Of a DNA stretch of 64,000 nt, positions 25,490 to 34,232 are shown piece after piece. The notes below the pieces were generated by a model, which was not told the DNA's origin, ran no database searches, and saw nothing but the letters and a program-made list of their open reading frames with translations. Source of the stretch: Acidimicrobiia bacterium (GTDB lineage: Bacteria; Actinomycetota; Acidimicrobiia; Acidimicrobiales; Poriferisodalaceae); the NCBI GenBank assembly GCA_022820925.1, contig JAJEEO010000008.1:186001-250000 (forward strand), given 5' to 3'. The position numbers and the translations under genes were made by a program. Each line of letters opens with the position of its first letter. The stretch's first letter is position 1.

Positions 25490-27520
25490 ATGGTCGATAC
25501 GGCACCAGGTTTCGTCGCTCCGCTGCCGGGCAGCTTGCCGCCCCATCGTGTGCGGTACCTGCCGATCACCGACCGGCCGCGGATCCGCTGGCCGCACGAG
25601 GCGCGGGTGGCGCTGTGGATCGCCCCGAATGTCGAGCACTACGAATTCCTGCCGCCGCGGGACCCTCAGCGCAACACCTGGACGCGCTCGCCACATCCCG
25701 ACGTGCAGGGATACAGCTACCGCGACTACGGCAACCGGGTGGGCTTCTGGCGCATGGCAGACGTGCTTGACCGCTTCGGCGTCGTCGCCACGGCCTCCAC
25801 CAATCTCGCCGTGTTCGACCACTACCCCGAAGTCGGCGCTGCGATGGTCGAGCGCGGGTGGGAGATCATGTCCCATGGCATCTACAACACCCGCTACATC
25901 TCCTCGATCGACGAGACCGCCGAGCGGGCGTTCTACATCGAGTGCATCGAGGCGCTTCGCACACACACCGGGCAGCAGCTGCGGGGCATGCTCGGCCCTG
26001 CGGTGTCGAACACCGCGGCGACGCCCGACCTCATGGCCGAAGCCGGCCTGATCTATCACGCCGACTGGTTCCACGACGACCAGCCCGTGCCGCTCGCAAC
26101 CCGGGGCGGCCAGCGGCTGGTATCGGTGCCCTATTCGATGGAACTGAACGACGTGCCGGTGTTCACCCAGCACCACGACACGAGCGAATTCGTGGCCATG
26201 GCGAAGGCCCAGCTCGATGTGCTGCGACGCGAAGCCGACGACGACGCCGGCGGTCGGGTGATGTGCGTGGCGCTGCACCCCTACCTGATGGGCATGCCGC
26301 ACCGGGTCGATGGGCTTGCGGCGATGCTCGATTACCTGATGAGCCACGACGACGTATGGCAGACCACCGCCAGCCAGATAGCCCAGCACTTCATCGACCA
26401 TCACTACGACGATTTCGTCGCTCACGAGCCTGAGTCGCCGGCAACTCGACCCCCGGCTGCGGCGTCGGCTGCAGTCTCGGCCGACACCGCTGCTGCCAAC
26501 CCCGACTCCGCCAGCCACGCAGCCGGGAGTACTGCTGCCGGTGAGCGACCGCAGGCCTATGAGTTCGGCCCTGCTCAGCACCAACACGGCATGGACCACC
26601 CCTACTACGAGTGGTCACCGCTGCCGAGCCGGCCCCGATTCGAGTGGCCCGGACGCAGCCCGCTGGCCATCGGCGCGGTCGTGGTGCTCGAGCACGTCGA
26701 GTGGGAGCCTCCTGTCGACGCCTACTCGCTGCGCCGTCGCAGCGGCGGGCTGGCACGCCTGCCTGCACCCGACTACCCCCAGCTCACGATTCGCGAGTAC
26801 GGCCATCGAGTCGGCATCTTCCGCCTGCTCGACCTGCTGGACCGGCATGGCATCGCCGCCACCGTTGCCGTCGACGCGCTGACCGCGGAGCACTATGGGT
26901 GGCTGGTCTCGTATCTGGTTGAGCGTGGGTGCGAGATCGCCGGGCGAGGCATCGCAGCCACGCGGCTCATCACCTCCAAGAACACTGAAGCTGAAGAGCG
27001 GGATGCCATCGCTCGCAGCATCGACGCCATCGAGTCCGCCGTCGGCATCCGCCCCACCACCTGGTTCTCCGCGGAGGGAGTGGAGTCATTCCGTACACCG
27101 GCGCTGCTGGCAGAGGCCGGGCTAGACGCTGTGCTCGATTGGCCCAACGACGAGCAGCCCGTGCTCATGGCGACGGACGGGGTGCTGGCCGGTGTGCGCC
27201 GGCCCGAGGGCACGGCACCGATGGTGTCGCTGCCGCTGTTCCTCGAGGCCGACGACGAGTTCGCGCTGTGGCACCGGCGTGTTTCGCTGGACGGCTGGGG
27301 CGAGATCATCACCGGTGCTGCAGCACGCATGCACCGCGACGGCGCTGAGCACCCCGCCGGAGGCCGCCTGCTGATGCTGACGCTGCGACCGTGGCTGGCG
27401 GGCCAACCGTTCCGCGCTCAGGCGCTCGACAACGCGCTTGCCCAGGTGACCGCACTCGGCGGTCTCCACACGGCCACCGCAAGCGAACTGGCTTCCCACG
27501 CCCGTTCGGCGCTGCGCTGA
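25490..27520 (+). CDS. tandem polysaccharide-deacetylase-fold protein (allantoinase/PuuE-like), second half degenerate
   Basis: A 676-residue fusion of two homologous NodB-type deacetylase domains, about 1-310 and 365-676, joined by an Ala/Ser-rich linker (about 312-355). Both halves share an opening (RPRIRWPHEARVALWI and RPRFEWPGRSPLAIGA), YRDYGNRVGFWRM versus IREYGHRVGIFRL, and an ERG(W/C)EI strand. The first half keeps metal-type residues, SHG at 128-130 and HP at 263-264. The second has GRG (485-487) and RP (633-634) instead, so it probably cannot bind metal. Relatives act on C-N bonds of small molecules (allantoinase PuuE) rather than sugars. The start is apparently leaderless, TAGCGT six bases before ATG. 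Function is inferred only at fold level. Confidence 0.82.
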   Translation: MVDTAPGFVAPLPGSLPPHRVRYLPITDRPRIRWPHEARVALWIAPNVEHYEFLPPRDPQRNTWTRSPHPDVQGYSYRDYGNRVGFWRMADVLDRFGVVATASTNLAVFDHYPEVGAAMVERGWEIMSHGIYNTRYISSIDETAERAFYIECIEALRTHTGQQLRGMLGPAVSNTAATPDLMAEAGLIYHADWFHDDQPVPLATRGGQRLVSVPYSMELNDVPVFTQHHDTSEFVAMAKAQLDVLRREADDDAGGRVMCVALHPYLMGMPHRVDGLAAMLDYLMSHDDVWQTTASQIAQHFIDHHYDDFVAHEPESPATRPPAAASAAVSADTAAANPDSASHAAGSTAAGERPQAYEFGPAQHQHGMDHPYYEWSPLPSRPRFEWPGRSPLAIGAVVVLEHVEWEPPVDAYSLRRRSGGLARLPAPDYPQLTIREYGHRVGIFRLLDLLDRHGIAATVAVDALTAEHYGWLVSYLVERGCEIAGRGIAATRLITSKNTEAEERDAIARSIDAIESAVGIRPTTWFSAEGVESFRTPALLAEAGLDAVLDWPNDEQPVLMATDGVLAGVRRPEGTAPMVSLPLFLEADDEFALWHRRVSLDGWGEIITGAAARMHRDGAEHPAGGRLLMLTLRPWLAGQPFRAQALDNALAQVTALGGLHTATASELASHARSALR

Positions 27521-27589
27521 GCCGATCGATCGCTGCGGCGCGCCTGCCTTTGCACCTGCGGCGTCCGATGCTGCAGTGAAACCGGGCAG

Positions 27590-28945
27590 CTACTGCAGGC
27601 GCCAGGTTCCCGGTTCAGGCACGGGAAGGCCGAGATGGTCACGCAGCGTCGTGCCTGCGTACTCGGTGCGGAATAGGCCGCGGCGCTGCAGCTCGGGCAC
27701 AACGATCTCGACGAAGTCCTCGAATGCTCCTGGCATGTGTGTGCCCGCGATCACGAACCCGTCGACGGCACGCTCGGTGAACCACTCCTCGAAGTAGTCG
27801 GCCAACTCGACCGGCCCGCCCACGGTCGGATGGGCCAGGCGGCCGCGGCCTGACACCTGCACGAAGTCGCGCACGGTGGGGTTGGCGCGCCCGGTGATCT
27901 GCAGCACTTGGTTGCGGATGCCCTGGATGCCGGTCATGGCGTCGAGGTCGTCGTCGGACAGCGGCTCGTCAAGGTCTCGGCTTGCGAAGTCGAAGTTCAG
28001 CCCCTCCGACAGCAGCGACAGGTCATCCACCAGCGTCGGCAGCTCGTCGTAGGCGGCACGGCGGTCCTCGGCTTCGGACATGGTGCGGCCCACCACCGGG
28101 AACGTCAGGTTGGTGATCTTGACGTGGGAGGGATCGCGGCCGAGGGCCTCGATCTGGGATTTCACCTCGGCGTAGTGCTCGACAGCGCTGTCGAGTCGCA
28201 CCTGGCTGACGAACAGCAGCTCCCCCCAGCGAGCCGCGAACGTGGTGCCGCGACCGCTCTGGCCGGCCTGGATGACCACCGGGTGTCCCTGCGGTGTGCG
28301 GGGCACCGTGAACGGTCCACGAGAAGTGAACCACTGGCCGCGGTGGTCGAGCCGGTGGACCCGGTCGCCGTGCGCATACAGCCCAGTTGCCCGGTCAGCA
28401 GCAATCGCGTCGGCCTCCCACGTATCCCAATGGCCGTGCACCACCTCCATGAACTCGTCGGCCCGGTCGTATCGCTCGTCATGCGCGGGCGCTTGAGCAA
28501 GGCCCATGTTGCGGGCCTCGTTGTCGTTGACCGAGGTGACGACGTTCCACGCCGCTCGCCCGCCGGTGAGATGGTCCAAGGTCGCAAACACACGGGCCAC
28601 GTGGAAGGGCTCGTAGTAGGTGGTCGAGTAGGTGGCGCCCAAGCCGAGCCGGGTGGTGGCCATGCCCATCGCCGTGAGCACGGTGACCGGATCGAGCTTC
28701 ACACAGCGGATGCCCGCCTCCACCGTGTGCCGGTGGTCTCCGCCGAGCATGTCAGGCATCGCCAGCCGATCGTCGAAGAAGCCGAGATCGAAGCAGCCCG
28801 CTTCGAGCACCTGGCCGATGTGGCGGTAGTAGTCGAAGCTGGTGACGTCGTGGCGGGCAGCGGGGTGCCGCCAGGCAGCGGGGATGGTCGTGCAGTTCTG
28901 CGCCTGCAGAAAGCCCACCAGCACGATCTCACGCTGAGCGTTCAC
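27590..28945 (-). CDS. NtaA/SnaA/DszA family FMN-dependent monooxygenase
   Basis: A 451-residue luciferase-fold monooxygenase of the nitrilotriacetate / pristinamycin / dibenzothiophene-sulfone group. Hallmarks: IVLVGFLQAQNCTTIPAAWRHP, DYYRHIGQVLEAGCFDLGFFDDRLAMPD, GLGATYSTTYYEPFHVARVFATLDHLTGGRAAWNVVTS (about residues 100-145) and QAGQSGRGTTFAARWGELLF. Such enzymes need FMNH2 from a separate flavin reductase, and none is seen in the window. Substrates include sulfones, aminopolycarboxylates and methylated amines. The start GTG at 28945 has TACCAT eight bases upstream and no ribosome site (leaderless type). It is divergent from the Nudix gene by 63 bp. Confidence 0.9.
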   Translation of the reverse strand: MNAQREIVLVGFLQAQNCTTIPAAWRHPAARHDVTSFDYYRHIGQVLEAGCFDLGFFDDRLAMPDMLGGDHRHTVEAGIRCVKLDPVTVLTAMGMATTRLGLGATYSTTYYEPFHVARVFATLDHLTGGRAAWNVVTSVNDNEARNMGLAQAPAHDERYDRADEFMEVVHGHWDTWEADAIAADRATGLYAHGDRVHRLDHRGQWFTSRGPFTVPRTPQGHPVVIQAGQSGRGTTFAARWGELLFVSQVRLDSAVEHYAEVKSQIEALGRDPSHVKITNLTFPVVGRTMSEAEDRRAAYDELPTLVDDLSLLSEGLNFDFASRDLDEPLSDDDLDAMTGIQGIRNQVLQITGRANPTVRDFVQVSGRGRLAHPTVGGPVELADYFEEWFTERAVDGFVIAGTHMPGAFEDFVEIVVPELQRRGLFRTEYAGTTLRDHLGLPVPEPGTWRLQ

Positions 28946-29008
28946 GCCCAGCGATGGTAGAGAGCAATCGCGCAAGAGGGCGGCTCACCAGCAGGCCGGG
29001 AGGGCAAG

Positions 29009-29794
29009 GTGCCAGACTCTGCGGCCATGCCCGCCATGCCAGAAGTCGGCGAGATCGCGCACGACGACGCGCTGCGGGAGCGACTGGCGGCCAACCTGAC
29101 CCGCCATGAGGTGCGGCAGCACCCGGGCGAGGGCCGCAAGCACGCAGCGGTGGCAGTGATCGTGCTGGACAGCGACGCCGACCTGCACGGATCGGATCCC
29201 GCATTCAGCGGCCTCGGCGCCGACGAGCGGCGCGAGCTGCTGGCAGAAATCCCAGGCGCGATCGACGACCCGATGCTCACCGGCGATGTCGAGGGCACTG
29301 CGGGCGGGGCAGCGGTGCTGCTGACACGCCGAGGCTCTCACCTGCGCGGCCACCGCGGCCAGTGGGCACTGCCCGGCGGCCGGGTGGACCGCGGCGAGAC
29401 CTTGCTCGAAGCAGCCATCCGGGAGTGCTCCGAAGAGGTCGGCCTGGAGCTGACCTGCGATGACCTGCTCGGCCAGCTCGACGACTATCCCACCCGCTCG
29501 GGCTATGTCATCAGCCCGTTCGTGTTCTGGCTGACTGACGACCGCGAACCGGTGGCCAACCCCGCCGAGGTGGCCTCAGTGCATCGGGTCTCGCTGCGCG
29601 AGCTCATCCGGCCCGACTCGCCCCGATTCGTGAGCATCCCCGAGAGCGACCGCCCCGTCGTGCAGGTGCCGATCGGCGGCGACCTCATCCACGCCCCCAC
29701 CGGCGCCGTGCTCTACCAATTCCGCGCCGTCGCCTACGACGGCCTCAACACCCGCGTCGACGAACTGGAACAGCCAGTGTTCGCATGGCGTTAG
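29009..29794 (+). CDS. Nudix hydrolase (CoA pyrophosphatase-like)
   Basis: A 261-residue Nudix enzyme. The box GRVDRGETLLEAAIRECSEE begins near residue 124 and continues VGLE, fitting G-x5-E-x7-REUxEExGU exactly. RRGSHLRGHRGQWALPGG before it is the pattern of CoA pyrophosphatases (NudL/Nudt7 type), which split CoA or acyl-CoA to 4-phosphopantetheine and 3',5'-ADP. An insert of about 35 residues (DADLHGSDPAF to GDVEG) interrupts the first strands and is unusual. The GTG at 29009 has GGGAGGG five bases upstream and is preferred over ATGs at 29027 and 29036. The stop codon lies in the first unit of a 35-bp tandem repeat. Confidence 0.85.
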   Translation: MPDSAAMPAMPEVGEIAHDDALRERLAANLTRHEVRQHPGEGRKHAAVAVIVLDSDADLHGSDPAFSGLGADERRELLAEIPGAIDDPMLTGDVEGTAGGAAVLLTRRGSHLRGHRGQWALPGGRVDRGETLLEAAIRECSEEVGLELTCDDLLGQLDDYPTRSGYVISPFVFWLTDDREPVANPAEVASVHRVSLRELIRPDSPRFVSIPESDRPVVQVPIGGDLIHAPTGAVLYQFRAVAYDGLNTRVDELEQPVFAWR

Positions 29795-29905
29795 CCAAGC
29801 GAACCATCAAACACAGCGCATGGCGCTAGCCGAGCGAACTATCAAACACAGCGCATGGCGCTAGCCAAGTGAACCGTCAGACACAGCGCATGGCGCTAGC
29901 CGAGC
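29783..29905 (+). repeat. 35-bp direct tandem repeat, 3.5 copies, spanning two convergent gene ends
   Basis: Units start at 29783, 29818, 29853 and 29888, each beginning GCATGGCG and ending ACACAGC, with no spacer; the last unit stops after 18 bases. Units differ by a few substitutions (GTTAGCC or GCTAGCC, CCAAGC or CGAGC, CATCAAA, TATCAAA or CGTCAGA). Every unit carries TAG on the plus strand, and CTAG gives TAG on the minus strand. The Nudix stop (29792-29794) is in unit one and the oxidoreductase stop (29896-29898) is in the partial unit four. Confidence 0.93.
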
Positions 29906-31206
29906 ACGGACATCGACGAGCCGTGGAGATCGCGGTTGCGCGAGAACGTGCCCATGTCGATGTCGAAGCCGGTGTGCTTGCCGGCGACGACGACTGGGTC
30001 AGCATCGTGGTCGTGGCCGGCTTCGACCGCGCCGATCAGCTCGGCCATGCAATGCCCTGCCACCGCAGCATTCTTGAACTGATTGCCGCTGGTGCCGATG
30101 GCCACGTAGAACCCGTCGAGCGACGTGCGGTCGTAGATGGGGATCCAGTCGTCGGTCACGTCGTACACGCCGACGACGCCCCTCGGCTGGTGCGGCAATC
30201 CGAGGTCGGGCATGCGCCGGGCGAACCGCAGTACGTGGGTCTCCCACTGCTCGCGAGTGAGATCCTGCGAGCAATCGTCAACCTGGTCGGCAGTAAGCCA
30301 TTCCAGGTCGGACATGTCCAGTTCGAGCGAGCCGATCAGGATGTTGTTGCCCACCTCGGGCCGCACATAGCAGCCGCAGTCGTCGTCGGCCATCGCCGCG
30401 CCGACGTGCTCGAAGTCGACCCCAGCCGGTGAGGGCACGTGGTACACCTCCTTGCGCTGCGGCCGGGTGCTCACCGTCATGTCATCGAGCACGCCCGCCA
30501 GCCCGTTGATGGCACTGCTATGCGGACCGGCCACGTTCACCACCACCGGCGCAGCCAGCACTTCGCCACCCGCCAGCACGACGCCTTCGGCTCGTCCTGA
30601 TCCGGCGACCGCCACCACCGTAGAGCCGAAGCGAAACTCTGCCCCGGCGGCTTCGGCCGCGAGCCGGAGGTTGTGGGCCGCGAGCTGCGGGTCGCCGATA
30701 TAGCCGGCTTCGGGCGTCCACAGCGCACCGTTGAGCTGCGATGTCGGCTCGGCCCAGAAGTCAGCGTCGGCGATCTGCCGGGGCGGGCCGAAGCGCGATA
30801 GGTCGAAGTGCCCGAGCCGCGCGACCGCCTCGTCACGATCCCAGATCTCGTAGGGCACGCCGAGTGCGTCGAAGTGCGGCACGGGCAGCAGGTGCGGGCC
30901 GTCGCCGCTGATCAGCGTGAGCATCCCGCACATCGTGAACGTGGCATAGCCGGCCTCGTCGCAGTCGCCGATGTGAGCAGGCCAGTTCAGCCAATACTGC
31001 AAACCCTCGTAGGACATCGCCACGCCTGCCCGGGTGGAGTAGGTGAACCGCACGATGGCCGAGGACGAACTGGTAGAACCTTGGCCGGCGCCCGGGTTGC
31101 GATCCACACCCACTACCCGCCAGCCACGCCGGGCCAGCTCGCAGGTGATTGCCGTGCCGATAACGCCCGCCCCGATGACGACGGCGTCGTAGCCCTGATC
31201 GCTCAT
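29896..31206 (-). CDS. FAD-dependent oxidoreductase (DAO family)
   Basis: A 436-residue D-amino-acid-oxidase/glycine-oxidase-type flavoprotein. The N-terminal dinucleotide fold GYDAVVIGAGVIGTAITCEL with RRGWRVVGVDRNPGAGQGST binds FAD. Mid-protein segments (APVVVNVAGPHSSAINGLAG) and the C-terminal DDWIPIYDRTSLDGFYVAIG with GTSGNQFKNAA are family features. Related proteins oxidise sarcosine, glycine, D-amino acids or other secondary amines. The ATG at 31206 has AGGA about ten bases upstream; an upstream in-frame start is less likely. The last residues and the stop fall in the tandem repeat, so its C-terminus may have been set by repeat expansion. The next gene upstream, on the same strand, ends 60 bp away. 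Confidence 0.87.
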   Translation of the reverse strand: MSDQGYDAVVIGAGVIGTAITCELARRGWRVVGVDRNPGAGQGSTSSSSAIVRFTYSTRAGVAMSYEGLQYWLNWPAHIGDCDEAGYATFTMCGMLTLISGDGPHLLPVPHFDALGVPYEIWDRDEAVARLGHFDLSRFGPPRQIADADFWAEPTSQLNGALWTPEAGYIGDPQLAAHNLRLAAEAAGAEFRFGSTVVAVAGSGRAEGVVLAGGEVLAAPVVVNVAGPHSSAINGLAGVLDDMTVSTRPQRKEVYHVPSPAGVDFEHVGAAMADDDCGCYVRPEVGNNILIGSLELDMSDLEWLTADQVDDCSQDLTREQWETHVLRFARRMPDLGLPHQPRGVVGVYDVTDDWIPIYDRTSLDGFYVAIGTSGNQFKNAAVAGHCMAELIGAVEAGHDHDADPVVVAGKHTGFDIDMGTFSRNRDLHGSSMSVLG

Positions 31207-31266
31207 CCGATGCTGTCCTGACGGCCGTCGCACGGATCTAGAGGCACTGCGCGGGCACCCACGGCT

Positions 31267-32619
31267 TCAGCCGATGCGCATCGGCTTGTCGATCGCCACG
31301 GTCAGCACCTCGGGGTCGCCGTCGGTCACCAGCACGTCGTCCTCGATGCGGATGCCGCCGAAGCCCCGCAGCTCATCGACGCGATCCCATACGACGCTCT
31401 CGGCGAATTTCTCCCGCCGGGCAGGATCGCCGAGCAGCGCGTCGATGAAGTAGATGCCCGGCTCGACAGTGGTGACCATGCCCGGCTCGAGCACCCGGTT
31501 CGGACCCAGCCTCGACAGCAGCGGATCGTCGCTGGGCTCGCGGCTGTAGGGGACGCTCGTGATGTCGTGCACCGACAGTCCCAGCAGGTGGCCGAGTCCG
31601 TGGGGGAAGAACAGGGCGAGGGCGCCTTGGGTCACCAGCTCGGCGGGGTCGCCGCGCAGCAGTCCCATCTCGACCAGGCCGGCGCCGAGGATGCGTGCGG
31701 CGGCCAGGTGCACTTCCCGCCACACGGTGCCGGGCCGGCACATGTCGATGGTCTGCTGCTGGGCGCTCAGCACCAGCTTCCACAGGAACTCCTGCTCGTC
31801 GGTGGGATCGGCGCCCACGACCATCGTGCGAGTGACATCGCTGGCGTAGCCGCCGAACTGCGCGCCGGCGTCGATGAGCAGCAGATCGCCGGCTTCGACC
31901 GCCCGGGTCGCGGGACGCAGCGGGTCGTCGCCCGCGTAGACGTAGTGCAGGTAGGCGCCGTGCGGGCCGGACGCCACGATGCTGTCGTAGGCCACCCGGG
32001 GTGCCCCGGCGGCGTAGAACTGCGCCTCCATGCCGACCTGTATCTCGCGCTCGGTCATTCCTGGCGCGGCGTGCTGGTACACCCACTCGAAGCCCGCGGT
32101 GCTGGCCGCAGCCGCACTGCGGATGTCGTCGAGCTCGGCGTCGTCCTTGGTCATGCGCTCGAGTGCGATCGCGGCCGCGAGCCGCAGCGCCGCGTTCGCA
32201 GGGTTTTCCGTCTCTTCGCCGTCCGCCTCCGCGGGCGAGGGCAGCGCTTCGGGCATCGTCGCGCCCGCACCCAGCTCGATCACCGTGCGATCGCCGCGCT
32301 GGGACAGCCAGGCCTCCAGCTCGTCCAGCGGCCGACCGACGGGTGTCGGCGGCTGCTCCCAGACGAGCCGCTCGGGCGTGAAGCGGGGCCCGAACAGCTC
32401 CCACTCGCCGGCGGCGGCGTCGAAGGCCAGCGTGGTGCCCGGCGAACCGACCGCCGTCAGGTAAGCGACATCAGGATGGGGCAGGAACGCAAAGTGCTGG
32501 TCGGTCCCCGACCAGCCTGCCGGCTCGCCGGCGCGCACGACCACCACCTCGTCGGTGAGCTCCCAGCGCTTGGCCACCCGCGCCCGCCGCTCTGCCAACA
32601 CCTCGTCTGTCGGCTTCAC
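31267..32619 (-). CDS. M24 family aminopeptidase P-like metallopeptidase
   Basis: A 450-residue pita-bread-fold peptidase. The N-terminal creatinase-like domain (about 1-160) includes FAFLPHPDVAYLTAVGSPGT. The C-terminal M24 domain has GPHGAYLHYVYAGDDP, LLIDAGAQFGGYASDVTRTM with the first metal aspartates, HGLGHLLGLSVHD (metal histidine), TTVEPGIYFID (Glu) and GIRIEDDVLV (Glu). All five canonical metal ligands are thus present. It resembles Xaa-Pro aminopeptidase (PepP), which removes N-terminal residues before proline. The GTG at 32619 fits a leaderless promoter, TAGGGT seven bases upstream; longer frames run into antisense of the neighbouring carboxyltransferase gene. Divergent from that gene by 59 bp. 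Confidence 0.88.
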   Translation of the reverse strand: MKPTDEVLAERRARVAKRWELTDEVVVVRAGEPAGWSGTDQHFAFLPHPDVAYLTAVGSPGTTLAFDAAAGEWELFGPRFTPERLVWEQPPTPVGRPLDELEAWLSQRGDRTVIELGAGATMPEALPSPAEADGEETENPANAALRLAAAIALERMTKDDAELDDIRSAAAASTAGFEWVYQHAAPGMTEREIQVGMEAQFYAAGAPRVAYDSIVASGPHGAYLHYVYAGDDPLRPATRAVEAGDLLLIDAGAQFGGYASDVTRTMVVGADPTDEQEFLWKLVLSAQQQTIDMCRPGTVWREVHLAAARILGAGLVEMGLLRGDPAELVTQGALALFFPHGLGHLLGLSVHDITSVPYSREPSDDPLLSRLGPNRVLEPGMVTTVEPGIYFIDALLGDPARREKFAESVVWDRVDELRGFGGIRIEDDVLVTDGDPEVLTVAIDKPMRIG

Positions 32620-32626
32620 GCCGCGC

Positions 32627-32670
32627 ACCCTAACGCCACGGACGCGGCCCGCCCGCGCGATCTCTAGGTT
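32627..32670. promoter_or_regulatory. divergent leaderless promoter pair
   Basis: On the minus strand TAGGGT (32632-32627) lies seven bases before the GTG of the peptidase gene. On the plus strand TAGGTT (32665-32670) lies eight bases before the GTG of the carboxyltransferase gene. Neither gene has a good ribosome binding site. The 59-bp spacing forces the two promoters to overlap upstream. Confidence 0.45.
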
Positions 32671-32678
32671 CTTGCTTC

Positions 32679-34214
32679 GTGAGTGACGAAGCTGCCCCAG
32701 AACCAGAGGTGCCGCCGCTGCTGGCCAAGGCCATGGCGGCCAAGGCAGCCACGCTGGACGAGGCGCGTCCCACTGCAGTTGAACGGCAGCACGCCCGAGG
32801 TCGCTGGACCGCCCGGGAGCGCATCGCTGCGCTGTTCGACCCTGACACATTCGTCGAGTACGGCCAGCTCGCACAGCCCCAGATCCGCTCCCTGGGCGAT
32901 GCGCCGGCCGACGGCCTCGTCATGGGCGTCGGGCAGGTGGACGGCGTTGCGGTGTGCGCCTTCACCTACGACTACACGGTGATGGGAGGCAGCCAGAGCC
33001 CGACCAACCATCGCAAGGTGGATCGGATGATGGAGGTGGCCGAGCGCAACCGCTGGCCGGTCATCTTCTGGTCCGAAGGCGCCGGGGCACGCGCCACCGA
33101 GCTGTTCTACGACAGCGGCACCGCGACCACATTCATCCAGCTCGCACGGCTCTCCGGCCTGGTGCCGATCGTCACGATCCTGTCGGGGCCGAGTTTCGCC
33201 GGCCAAGCCAACATCGCCGGCACCTCCGACGTGGTGATTGCAACCCAGGACTCCACGCTGGGCATCTCGGGGCCGCCGCTCGTGAGGTCCGCAACCGGCG
33301 AGGACTTGACGCCCGAAGAACTCGGCCCCATGTCGATGCACGAGCGGGTGGGCACCATCGAGTTGGTCGTCGAGGACGAGACAGCGGCACTGCAGACTGC
33401 TCGCCGGTACCTGTCGTACTTCACCGACGTGGCGACTCCCCCGCCGCCGGTCGCCGCAGATCAAACACCGCTCCGCACGATGGTGCCCGAGAACCCCCGG
33501 CGTGCCTACGACGTGCGCAAGATCGTGGAGATCCTGGCCGACGAAGGGTCGGTTCTGGAGCTGCGACCCAAGTTCGGCCGGTGCCTGTCGACATCGCTGT
33601 GCCGGATCGATGGGCACCCCATCGGCGTGCTGGCGAACAACCCGATGTTCGGTGCCGGCGCGATCGACGCAGAAGGCTCGGCAAAGTTCTCGCGCCACGT
33701 CGAGCTGTGCAATGCCTACGACCTGCCGCTGCTGTTCCTGTGCGACACGCCGGGCTTCATGATCGGGACGGCTGCGGAGAAGTCGGCCCTCGTGCGTCAC
33801 AGCGCCCGCACCCTGGTGGCACTCAGCGCCGCCGACGTGCCGATCCTGAGCGTGATCCTGCGCAAGGCATACGGCCTCGGTTACTACGCAATGGGCTCCG
33901 ACGCGCTCGACCCTGATCTGTACATCGGCTGGCCGACTGCCGAATTCGGCGGCATGGGCCTCGAAGGCGCGGTGAACATCGTGTTCCGCGACGAGCTCGA
34001 GGCGGCGCCCGACGACGCGGCGCAACGCGAGATCCGGGATCGGCGCGTCGCGGAGTGGAAGGAGCGCAATACGGGCCTGGAGTTCGCCCGGTCGTTCCTG
34101 CTCGACGACATCATCGACCCGGCCGAGACGCGAGGCATCATCGCCCGACTGTTGGCGACGCTGCCCTCACCGCAGCCGCGTCCGGGCCGCAAGCACCCGA
34201 TCGACCCCTGGTAG
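32679..34214 (+). CDS. acyl-CoA carboxylase carboxyltransferase (beta) subunit
   Basis: A 511-residue stand-alone carboxyltransferase. Two crotonase-like halves are visible: the N half with ARGRWTARERIAALFDPDTFVEYGQLA and YDYTVMGGSQSPTNHRKVDRMMEVAERN, and the C half with GVLANNPMFGAGAIDAEGSAKF, LFLCDTPGFMIGTAAEKS, RKAYGLGYYAMG and GWPTAEFGGMGLEGAVN. It ends with the common KHPIDPW tail. It would transfer carboxyl from a carboxybiotin carrier to an acyl-CoA (propionyl-, methylcrotonyl- or geranyl-CoA class). It is homologous to the C-terminal part of the fused carboxylase at 15655, and no separate alpha subunit lies nearby, so its biotin partner is elsewhere or is the fused protein. GTG start with leaderless-type TAGGTT. 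Confidence 0.88.
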   Translation: MSDEAAPEPEVPPLLAKAMAAKAATLDEARPTAVERQHARGRWTARERIAALFDPDTFVEYGQLAQPQIRSLGDAPADGLVMGVGQVDGVAVCAFTYDYTVMGGSQSPTNHRKVDRMMEVAERNRWPVIFWSEGAGARATELFYDSGTATTFIQLARLSGLVPIVTILSGPSFAGQANIAGTSDVVIATQDSTLGISGPPLVRSATGEDLTPEELGPMSMHERVGTIELVVEDETAALQTARRYLSYFTDVATPPPPVAADQTPLRTMVPENPRRAYDVRKIVEILADEGSVLELRPKFGRCLSTSLCRIDGHPIGVLANNPMFGAGAIDAEGSAKFSRHVELCNAYDLPLLFLCDTPGFMIGTAAEKSALVRHSARTLVALSAADVPILSVILRKAYGLGYYAMGSDALDPDLYIGWPTAEFGGMGLEGAVNIVFRDELEAAPDDAAQREIRDRRVAEWKERNTGLEFARSFLLDDIIDPAETRGIIARLLATLPSPQPRPGRKHPIDPW

Positions 34215-34232
34215 CGGCGCTCGGTGGGTGCC

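Noticed and set aside
29783..29905. CRISPR array
   Set aside because: Units follow each other with no spacers, only 3.5 copies, and no cas genes nearby; it is a simple tandem repeat.
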